Translations under genes and position numbers: made by a program | NCBI GenBank assembly: GCA_022866585.1 | Contig: JALHUP010000317.1 | Coordinates: 1 to 6,336 of the forward strand | Direction: 5' to 3' | Origin: Candidatus Zixiibacteriota bacterium | GTDB lineage: Bacteria; Zixibacteria; MSB-5A5; SM1-73 | DNA: 6,336 bases | Notes under the pieces: model-generated | What the model was told of the DNA's origin: nothing | What the model saw: only the letters and a program-made list of their open reading frames with translations | Database searches by the model: none | Part shown: in pieces, positions 1 to 5,021 of the stretch | How the letters are laid out: the number at the start of each line of letters is the position of its first letter | Numbering within the stretch: position 1 is the stretch's first letter

Positions 1-1
1 C

Positions 2-574
2 GAAAGGTCTTTTGGAGAAAATCCGGTCTGGGTGGCAGAGATGTCTAAGGTTGCTATAGAGGCGATCAAATCTGAAAATGTTTTAGCCTGCGCCAAGCAC
101 TTTCCCGGAATAGGTGACATAGAGATTGACCCACATTCAGATTTGCCCATTAACTCAAACCCCAAAGAACGATTCGAGCAAATAGATTTTTTGCCATTTA
201 AAGCCTCCATCTCTTCCAATGTTGATATGATCATGAGCACTCACGTGCTTTGCCCGAATTTAGATGCAAAGGAGCCAGCCTCATTATCCCAGATAATCTG
301 TGTGGATATTCTACGAAAGGAACTCGGATTTGAGGGAATATTGATCACCGATGACATGCGGATGGGAGCTATAAGAAAAAATCAAAAGTTAGCCCAAGCT
401 TGCCAGAAAGCCTTCTTAGCCGGGAATGATCTGATTCTGATAGGGGATAAATTTGAAGAGCAGGTCCAAGTGTTAGAGCATCTTGAAAAGTTGGTTTCAG
501 ATAAAAAGATAAGCGAGGAAAGGTTGAATTTTAGCCTGGATCAGATTCTTTCGGCAAAAAAGAAACTCAAATGA
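2..574 (+). CDS. nagZ: Beta-N-acetylhexosaminidase, NagZ-like (GH3), 3' part
   Basis: This is the C-terminal 190 residues of a glycoside hydrolase family 3 enzyme; the reading frame is open to the left edge, so the start is off-window. NagZ removes GlcNAc from GlcNAc-1,6-anhydroMurNAc(-peptide) during peptidoglycan recycling. Visible landmarks are RSFGENP at the edge, the substrate-binding KHFPG at 95-109, the Asp-Pro-His at 128-136 that matches the D-x-H acid/base dyad on the mobile loop, and ITDDMRMGAI, whose first Asp (350-352) aligns with the GH3 nucleophile. About 70 residues follow the nucleophile, ending in an amphipathic helix (SEERLNFSLDQILSAKK), as in single-domain NagZ. The usual His after KHFPG is Ile, a variation I believe occurs in other NagZ relatives. 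Two stops in tandem (TGA TAA) end the frame. It precedes anmK on the same strand, which supports the recycling role. GH3 enzymes also act on other beta-linked sugars, so substrate is inferred. Confidence 0.87.
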   Translation, partial: ERSFGENPVWVAEMSKVAIEAIKSENVLACAKHFPGIGDIEIDPHSDLPINSNPKERFEQIDFLPFKASISSNVDMIMSTHVLCPNLDAKEPASLSQIICVDILRKELGFEGILITDDMRMGAIRKNQKLAQACQKAFLAGNDLILIGDKFEEQVQVLEHLEKLVSDKKISEERLNFSLDQILSAKKKLK

Positions 575-576
575 TA

Positions 577-661
577 ACCTCTCCCCCTTAATCCCCCTCT
601 CCGTCCCGCCAGAGGCGGGAGAGAGGGGAAGATCGAAGATCCGTAGGACAGGGGGTGAGGT
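577..661. repeat. Nested inverted repeat, 85 bp
   Basis: The outer arms are ACCTCTCCCCC at 577-587 and GGGGGTGAGGT at 651-661. They pair over 11 positions with one central T-T mismatch. Inside lies a strong hairpin: CCCCTCTC (594-601) with GAGAGGGG (621-628), and TCCCGCC (604-610) with GGCGGGA (614-620), separated by a two-base bulge and closed by an AGA loop. The element begins three bases after the nagZ stop codon. No T-run follows on the plus strand, so it is not a standard intrinsic terminator, though it could slow transcription or protect an mRNA end. It looks like a REP- or MITE-type dispersed repeat without coding capacity. Confidence 0.75.
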
Positions 662-734
662 AGTTTTAAATTTTTCGTTTTGCATCTTTAATTTAGAAAC
701 TGAGGCAAACGAATTAAATAAATTGACATCATCA

Positions 735-756
735 CCCTCCCATCAAAGGAGGAGGG
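735..756. repeat. Short CCCTCC/GGAGGG hairpin
   Basis: CCCTCC at 735-740 can pair with GGAGGG at 751-756 across a ten-base loop; an alternative register pairs CCTCC with GGAGG at 748-752. It lies between the two larger inverted repeats in the nagZ-anmK spacer and has the same pyrimidine/purine composition. It may be a decayed fragment of the same repeat family. Confidence 0.4.
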
Positions 757-768
757 AGTTTATGAAGT

Positions 769-829
769 CCCCTCTCCCCTTGTGGCAGAGGGTTAGAGCC
801 TGCCGTGAGCGAAGCGAAGGGGTGAGGGG
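769..829. repeat. Inverted repeat with CCCCTCTCCCC ends, 61 bp
   Basis: CCCCTCTCCCC at 769-779 pairs with GGGGTGAGGGG at 819-829, again with a single central T-T mismatch. This is the same terminal design as the 577-661 element. Inside, GGCAG (784-788) can pair with CTGCC (800-804). It ends 35 bases before the anmK start codon, so it would sit in the anmK leader if transcription comes from upstream. It is probably a second, diverged member of the same dispersed repeat family. Confidence 0.65.
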
Positions 830-864
830 TATGTAAACTCATTTCTTGCGTTCGTATTAAATTC

Positions 865-2076
865 ATGGACAAACTGCATAATCTAATAAAGAAAAAGAAC
901 CGTTTGGTAGTGGGGCTTATGTCCGGCACCTCAGCAGATGGAATCGATGCCTGTTTAGTCAAAATAGATAATACCAATCCGAAGGATCCTGCTTCGCGGG
1001 GGAAGAATTTAAAAGTCACGCCGATTGGTTGCAAAACCTATAAGTTTCCCCAAAAGGTGCAACAAAAAATCATCCAGGTTTCCGACCCCTCCTATCAAAA
1101 TTTGGATGAGGTCTTAAGATTGAACATGGCTTTGGGAGAGTATTTTGCCAATGCCGTTTTTTCGGTGGTGAAAGCTTTTGGGCAAGAGATGGAAGAGATT
1201 GATCTGATCGGATCGCATGGGCAGACGGTGAGGCACTTGCCCGATTTTGAGAAAAGATTTGGCCAGAAGGTCAGAGCCACTCTCCAGATCGGGGAACCCG
1301 CGGTTATCGCTTCAAAGACCGGGAAAGTCACCGTAGGCGATTTCAGAACCGGCGACATCGCTTTGGGTGGGCAGGGAGCACCACTTACCCCTTATGTCCA
1401 TTTTCTTTTGTTCGGGGATAAAAAAAATTCACGTATTGTAGTCAACATTGGTGGCATTGCCAATTTTACGGTTTTACCTAAAGGGGGTAAGGTGGATGAT
1501 ATTTTTGCCTTCGATTCGGGACCAGGAAATATGATCGTGGATAATTTGACCAAAAAAATTTATAAGAAAAATTTCGACCCAGATGGAAAAATCGCCTCAT
1601 CTGGCAAAGTCAATTTCGATTTGTTAAATAAATTGAAGGAGGATGAATACTTTTACAACAAACCTCCTAAATCCTGTGGCCGAGAAAATTTTGGAGAGGA
1701 ATTTGTCAGCAATATCTTGAATAAGGCGAAAAAATTGAGAATGAAATCAGAAGACATCATCACCACCGCAAGCGAACTTTCGGTCTGGTCGATATTGGAT
1801 GCTTATGAGAAGTTTGTGAAGCCGAAGATCAAACTAAATCAGATTCTTTTGTCCGGGGGTGGAGTTCATAATAAATACTTTTTGAAGAGACTGAAACTTC
1901 TATTTCATCCGATTAAAGTAATGAGCACCCAAGAGCTGGGACAAGACCCCGACTTTTTGGAGGCGATCTCATTTGCCATTTTGGCTAATCAGACCATCGA
2001 GGGAAAACCAGTCAGCTTTAGAAAAACTACCGGAGCAAAAAAACCCGGCGTTTTGGGCAAGATATGTTTGCCCTAA
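865..2076 (+). CDS. anmK: 1,6-anhydro-N-acetylmuramic acid kinase AnmK
   Basis: AnmK is a cytoplasmic kinase of the ASKHA fold that opens the 1,6-anhydro ring of anhydroMurNAc and phosphorylates it to MurNAc-6-phosphate with ATP and water. The 403-residue product carries the full family signature: GLMSGTSADGID at 17-28 (nucleotide phosphate contact), LIGSHGQTVRHLP at 114-126, the FRTGDIALGGQGAPLTP block at 160-176 with D164 as the likely catalytic base, NIGGIAN at 194-200, FDSGPGNMIVDN at 216-227, and LSGGGVHN at 329-336. No key residue is missing. ATG 865 is the only convincing start. It leaves 16 basic residues before GLMSGTS, slightly more than usual, and no Shine-Dalgarno-like sequence is visible before it. 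It follows nagZ by 290 bases of repeats, and it acts one step after NagZ. The next enzyme, MurQ etherase, is not in the window. Confidence 0.97.
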   Translation: MDKLHNLIKKKNRLVVGLMSGTSADGIDACLVKIDNTNPKDPASRGKNLKVTPIGCKTYKFPQKVQQKIIQVSDPSYQNLDEVLRLNMALGEYFANAVFSVVKAFGQEMEEIDLIGSHGQTVRHLPDFEKRFGQKVRATLQIGEPAVIASKTGKVTVGDFRTGDIALGGQGAPLTPYVHFLLFGDKKNSRIVVNIGGIANFTVLPKGGKVDDIFAFDSGPGNMIVDNLTKKIYKKNFDPDGKIASSGKVNFDLLNKLKEDEYFYNKPPKSCGRENFGEEFVSNILNKAKKLRMKSEDIITTASELSVWSILDAYEKFVKPKIKLNQILLSGGGVHNKYFLKRLKLLFHPIKVMSTQELGQDPDFLEAISFAILANQTIEGKPVSFRKTTGAKKPGVLGKICLP

Positions 2077-2082
2077 AGGGTC

Positions 2083-2109
2083 AACGGATGAAACGGATTG
2101 AGCGGATTG
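2083..2109. repeat. Three tandem 9-bp units
   Basis: Three adjacent 9-mers, AACGGATGA, AACGGATTG and AGCGGATTG, begin seven bases after the anmK stop codon. They differ from each other at one to three positions. This is a short degenerate tandem array abutting the hairpin element at 2111. No function can be assigned. Confidence 0.6.
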
Positions 2110-2110
2110 G

Positions 2111-2162
2111 TGTAGCGGAAGGCTTTAGCCTTCCATTATGGAAACCTAAAGTTTCCGCTACA
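2111..2162. repeat. 52-bp element with terminal repeats and two internal hairpins
   Basis: Perfect 10-bp terminal inverted repeats, TGTAGCGGAA (2111-2120) and TTCCGCTACA (2153-2162), enclose two further hairpins that share bases with them. One is GGAAGGC/GCCTTCC (2117-2123 with 2128-2134) around a four-base loop. The other is GGAAAC/GTTTCC (2140-2145 with 2151-2156) around CTAAA. The strand can therefore fold either as one long stem or as two side-by-side hairpins. It begins 35 bases after anmK. A T-rich stretch follows only about 10 bases later, so a terminator role is possible but unconvincing. It resembles a REP doublet or miniature non-autonomous element. Confidence 0.75.
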
Positions 2163-2210
2163 TTAACCTTCAACTTTTTTTGTTTGGTTTTTGATAAGCC
2201 TGCCAGGTCA

Positions 2211-2229
2211 GGGGACCAGTAGTGTCCCC
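2211..2229. repeat. GGGGAC/GTCCCC hairpin
   Basis: GGGGAC at 2211-2216 pairs perfectly with GTCCCC at 2224-2229 across a seven-base loop. No T-run follows, so it is not called a terminator. It is one of several separate palindromes filling the spacer after anmK. Confidence 0.5.
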
Positions 2230-2263
2230 AAGATTTGGAGGTGGCACAAACCCTTGTTGCAAC

Positions 2264-2307
2264 GGGATTAATCCCCCTTTTTTAAAGAGGGACTAAAGGG
2301 GGATTAA
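2264..2307. repeat. TTAATCCCCCTTT inverted repeat
   Basis: A perfect 13-bp inverted repeat pairs TTAATCCCCCTTT (2268-2280) with AAAGGGGGATTAA (2295-2307) around a 14-base loop. Its left arm overlaps a second palindrome, GGGATTAATCCC (2264-2275). The 11-mer TTAATCCCCCT also occurs at 588-598 inside the first nested repeat, which links the two elements to one family. The right arm is followed by A residues rather than T, so it is not an intrinsic terminator on the plus strand. Confidence 0.7.
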
Positions 2308-2507
2308 AAAATGAGATTATGTTGGATAATAAAAAAACTAAATTTGAACGTAGCGTGGGGAAAATCCGTATGGAATCCTTCGGAACAACTTCCCGACGTA
2401 ACGGGCGAATAGACTCGCATAACTTCCTACAAGACATAGTGAATCTTAGGGACATTTCTGGTGCCCTCACCCCGATCTCTGCAAGCAGAAAGAAAGCTGA
2501 GCATAAG
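2308..2507. other. Unexplained 200-bp stretch before the lipoprotein gene
   Basis: This part of the 467-base spacer between anmK and the SpoIID gene holds none of the simple palindromes found around it. It is open in the frame of the downstream gene from an ATG at 2319 and is also open on the opposite strand (2470-2282). The plus-strand reading is basic and polar, has no hydrophobic or signal-like segment, and continues straight through the double palindrome at 2508-2537, so I do not believe it is translated as part of the lipoprotein. The opposite reading runs into the inverted repeat at 2268-2307. It could be a gene remnant, a structured leader RNA or another dispersed repeat. I recognise no riboswitch or ncRNA family in it. 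Confidence 0.4.
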
Positions 2508-2537
2508 TCCGCCAGAGGCGGATTTACCTTTGGCGGA
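2508..2537. repeat. 30-nt double palindrome, copy A
   Basis: Two adjacent 15-nt units: TCCGCC-AGA-GGCGGA (2508-2522), a perfect hairpin, then TTTACC-TTT-GGCGGA (2523-2537), where the left arm is degenerate. The same two-unit arrangement occurs at 4897-4926. The right end lies six bases before the chosen ATG at 2544, so an mRNA hairpin here would sit on or next to the ribosome-binding region. GGCGGA at 2532-2537 is also the only purine-rich, Shine-Dalgarno-like sequence before that start. Confidence 0.75.
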
Positions 2538-2543
2538 AAACCT

Positions 2544-3845
2544 ATGGGGTTTTTTCTTCACAAAGTTCTTTTGCCCTTACTGCTTCTTTTCTTTGTTGGT
2601 TGTGCGGAGATGCCCGTTTATAGAGAGGAGGTTTTCTATCCCAAAATCAAACAGCCGGCAGTAACAGTTAAACTTCTGGAGACAGAGGAAAATATCATAA
2701 TCGCTCCCAAAGAATCATTTGTAATCAGATGCTTTAATGAAAAAGGGGGCAGAGCAGTCTATTACGCTTCAGATAGCATCCGGGTAGGGGTTTGGGGAGA
2801 GGGCATAGTTTTGAGCGAAGGGACCCAAAATGAATTCGAAAGAGACTTAAACAAAGTCTCCTTCTTGCCCCAAAAAGATGACTCTTATCTTTTTTTGAAT
2901 GGAAAGCCCTATCGAGGGGCATTGGAGGTGGTCTTGGGTCCGAAGAATCTTCAAGGTAAGAATCCAAAATCTTTGCTGGTTCTTAATATAGTGTATGTGG
3001 AGGATTATCTGAAAGGTGTTGTTCCCGCTGAGATCGGCAAGTTAAGCGACCAAGAAATCGAGGCGCTCAAAGCTCAAGCCGTAGCCGCCCGAACCTACTC
3101 CCTTTCTCGCTTGGGGCAATATGAAAATTTAGGATATGATCTGGAAGCTTCGGTGGTAGATCAAATTTACACTGGGGCAGAGGGAGAGAATCCCTTGGTG
3201 AACGAAGCCATTGAAGATACAAAAGGGAAGGTGCTGGCTTTCGGAGAAAAACTCATCCATGCCTATTATCACGCTAACTGCGGAGGAAGGACTGAATATA
3301 TTGAAAGAGTTTGGGACAAGCCCCAAGAACCATATTTAATTTCGGTAGACGATGATAATTTTTGCAGTTGGGCAAAAAATTATAGCTGGGAAGAGACCTG
3401 GAGCAAAGAAGATTTAGAGAAAAATCTTTCTGCCTTCTTGGACAGTATTGGACTTCTTCCAAAGGATGGTTCGACTATGCTCACCACAAGAGGATTTGGA
3501 AATTTAGTTGATCTTATTATAAAGGAAAGATCACTTTCTGGACGGATCGAAGTCTTAGAGGTGGTGACCGATTCGGGAACTTATCAAATATATCGAGATA
3601 AAATACGGTGGGCTTTAAAAAGGGGAAGCGATCCCAATTTGATTCTGCCCAGCACTTTATTTGATTTGGAAATCGAAAGGAGATTCGATAATTCCATAGA
3701 AAGTATTATTGCCAGAGGACATGGAAACGGTCATGGCGTGGGCATGTGCCAAACCGGCGCCATCGGCATGGCTCGAAAAGGTTATTCCCATGAAGACATT
3801 TTGACCCACTACTATCCGGGCGTGAATATAGTAAAAAGCTATTAA
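2544..3845 (+). CDS. SpoIID/LytB-domain lipoprotein, probable lytic transglycosylase
   Basis: The 433-residue product starts with a lipoprotein signal: a basic residue, the hydrophobic run LLPLLLLFFVG and Cys20 (FVGC lipobox). This is why I choose ATG 2544 rather than the in-frame ATG at 2319. The SpoIID domain fills roughly residues 85-433. Landmarks are YLKGVVPAE, with E163 aligning with the catalytic Glu of SpoIID, ALKAQAVAARTYSL, HANCGGRTE with H243 and C246, C274, and the terminal GHGNGHGVGMCQTGA (392-406) followed by ILTHYYPG. SpoIID enzymes cleave glycan strands lacking stem peptides and form 1,6-anhydroMurNAc ends; LytB relatives act as amidase enhancers. H243, C246 and C274 resemble the metal-binding His/Cys set reported for clostridial SpoIID. 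Membrane anchoring facing the murein is inferred. No sporulation genes are present, so a vegetative murein-turnover role alongside nagZ and anmK is more likely. Confidence 0.93.
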   Translation: MGFFLHKVLLPLLLLFFVGCAEMPVYREEVFYPKIKQPAVTVKLLETEENIIIAPKESFVIRCFNEKGGRAVYYASDSIRVGVWGEGIVLSEGTQNEFERDLNKVSFLPQKDDSYLFLNGKPYRGALEVVLGPKNLQGKNPKSLLVLNIVYVEDYLKGVVPAEIGKLSDQEIEALKAQAVAARTYSLSRLGQYENLGYDLEASVVDQIYTGAEGENPLVNEAIEDTKGKVLAFGEKLIHAYYHANCGGRTEYIERVWDKPQEPYLISVDDDNFCSWAKNYSWEETWSKEDLEKNLSAFLDSIGLLPKDGSTMLTTRGFGNLVDLIIKERSLSGRIEVLEVVTDSGTYQIYRDKIRWALKRGSDPNLILPSTLFDLEIERRFDNSIESIIARGHGNGHGVGMCQTGAIGMARKGYSHEDILTHYYPGVNIVKSY

Positions 3846-3936
3846 ACACATTTTTACGATTGGTATATCTGAAGCCACTACTTGACAAAATAGGCTGACA
3901 ATTTGGTCTACCCATGGCAGGCTGGCAAAACTTGTT

Positions 3937-4827
3937 TCACAATTTTTCCTGTTTGGGATAGGTTCTTATGATAAAAATTCCCAGAAAGATGAAAAGGACG
4001 CCGAAGATCTGTAAAACACTCAACTTTTCGCCGAAGATGACAAATGCCAAAAATGAGGCTACCACTACCTCCCAGGTGGCGACTATTCCCGCACGGCTTG
4101 CCTCCATATATTTCAATCCTCTGGTGTAAATCGAATAACCTAATAGGGTGGAGAAGATAGCCAAACAGAAGATCCAAACCCAGGTTATGGTAGGATAATT
4201 TACCGCATAAAGAGGTCTTACACCTCTTGCGATTAGAAGAAAAAAACTTCCGAATCCCAAAGCATACGTAACCACGGTCCAGGCGCTATATCTTTCCACA
4301 GCTTTCTTGCCCAATACAGAGTAAAGTCCTGCTCCCAAACCAGCTCCCAATCCATACATTATTCCCCTTAAATTTAGTTTTAACTCTGAGGGATTATAAA
4401 CCTGGATGACCAAAATGCATCCTAAAAAGGTTAAAACTAAAGCGAAAAGTTTGCTTTTGGTTAATTCCTCTTTTAGAAAAATTGTGGAAAGGATGACTAT
4501 GAAAGCAGGATAAGTATATAAAAGGATGGTGGCTGTGGCTATGGTGGTGAACTTGATGGCATAAAAGAATAAAAGAAAACATAATGTCACGCTCAAAAGA
4601 CCATAGACGGCAAAATATATAAAATCCCTTCTTTTGATTCTAAGTGAGTCCGGATCTAAGACTATTTTGGCGAAGAATAAAAGAACAAAGGCGATAAGTG
4701 CTCTGAAGGTGACCACGGTCAGAGGATCAGGCTCATGAAGATATATCAGCCGTCCAAAAATTCCAATGGTGCCCAGAAAAGTCGCCCCCAGGATCACCAG
4801 CAAATACCCTTTGGTTTCTTTTCGCAT
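3937..4827 (-). CDS. EamA/DMT-family transporter, ten membrane helices
   Basis: This 296-residue protein of the drug/metabolite transporter superfamily consists of two EamA repeats of five helices each. Likely membrane spans lie near residues 7-28, 36-56, 69-90, 96-117, 126-143, 155-172, 183-200, 213-233, 246-265 and 272-289. Each half contains the typical late-repeat pattern: YTYPAFIVILSTIFLKEELT (104-123) and WEVVVASFLAFVIFGEKLS (252-270), in which a helix ends in an acidic Glu before the last span. Basic residues cluster in the loops (RIKRRD, GKKAVER). The length is normal for the family. The start ATG (4825-4827) puts the first helix at once; no strong Shine-Dalgarno sequence is visible. 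The substrate cannot be read from sequence, as members export amino acids, nucleosides, metabolites or drugs. It converges on the lipoprotein gene with only 91 bases between, and shares direction with the TPR gene upstream. Confidence 0.92.
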   Translation of the reverse strand: MRKETKGYLLVILGATFLGTIGIFGRLIYLHEPDPLTVVTFRALIAFVLLFFAKIVLDPDSLRIKRRDFIYFAVYGLLSVTLCFLLFFYAIKFTTIATATILLYTYPAFIVILSTIFLKEELTKSKLFALVLTFLGCILVIQVYNPSELKLNLRGIMYGLGAGLGAGLYSVLGKKAVERYSAWTVVTYALGFGSFFLLIARGVRPLYAVNYPTITWVWIFCLAIFSTLLGYSIYTRGLKYMEASRAGIVATWEVVVASFLAFVIFGEKLSVLQIFGVLFIFLGIFIIRTYPKQEKL

Positions 4828-4885
4828 TAACTCAATTCATATAACTCGTTACCAAGGTAGAGACATTTATTTGTAATAGGAATCT

Positions 4886-4940
4886 ACCCTCTCACCTCCG
4901 CCAAAGGCGGATCCGCCTTCGGCGGACTAACCCTCTCCCC
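4886..4940. repeat. 30-nt double palindrome, copy B, flanked by 11-bp direct repeats
   Basis: Two adjacent perfect 15-nt hairpin units, TCCGCC-AAA-GGCGGA (4897-4911) and TCCGCC-TTC-GGCGGA (4912-4926), are identical in layout to the copy at 2508-2537. They are bracketed by ACCCTCTCACC (4886-4896) and ACCCTCTCCCC (4930-4940), which match at 10 of 11 positions and point the same way. The element lies in the spacer between the TPR gene and the EamA gene, upstream of the latter. The flanking repeats could be a target duplication or simply more of the CCCTCTCCCC phrase that recurs in this window. Confidence 0.75.
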
Positions 4941-4979
4941 TAACGGAAGAAGAGATTTTCCTTTTCCCTTCGTTTTTTG

Positions 4980-5021
4980 CTCTCCGCTCTTAGCTCTCTG
5001 CTCTTAGCTCTCCACTCTTAG
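4980..5021. repeat. Three tandem 14-bp units overlapping the TPR gene end
   Basis: On the plus strand, CTCTCCGCTCTTAG (4980-4993), CTCTCTGCTCTTAG (4994-5007) and CTCTCCACTCTTAG (5008-5021) follow one another without gaps and differ at one or two positions. Read on the minus strand they contain CTAAGAG. The unit nearest the gene encodes the last LRVE residues and part of the final Ser codon of the TPR protein, and the middle unit supplies the TAA stop (5004-5006). Because 14 is not a multiple of three, a change in copy number would alter the reading frame after the gene's end. Confidence 0.8.

Noticed and set aside
32..574. Complete small protein starting at GTG 32
   Set aside because: The frame is open to base 2 and the upstream residues (RSFGENP) match the GH3 family, so this is an internal codon of a truncated gene.
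732..1358. Minus-strand open frames over the anmK region
   Set aside because: They are antisense to a gene with complete family motifs and show no motifs of their own.
2282..2470. Small minus-strand protein
   Set aside because: It has no recognisable motif or start signal, and its C-terminal part is encoded by the inverted repeat at 2268-2307.
2319..2543. Longer start for the SpoIID protein at ATG 2319
   Set aside because: The extension reads through a palindromic repeat, is polar and basic, and would place the lipoprotein signal internally; ATG 2544 fits a secreted lipoprotein.
3882..3910. TTGACA as a -35 promoter box
   Set aside because: No acceptable -10 hexamer lies 16-18 bases away, and downstream on that strand is the tail of a convergent gene.
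3927..3947. AAAA-c-TTGT / ACAA-TTTT hairpin with T-run as terminator between convergent genes
   Set aside because: The stem is entirely weak A-T pairing apart from two G-C pairs, has a bulge, and overlaps the EamA stop codon; stability is too low to call.
575..5021. CRISPR array
   Set aside because: The repeats are palindromic, irregularly spaced, of several kinds and lack uniform spacers; no cas genes are present.
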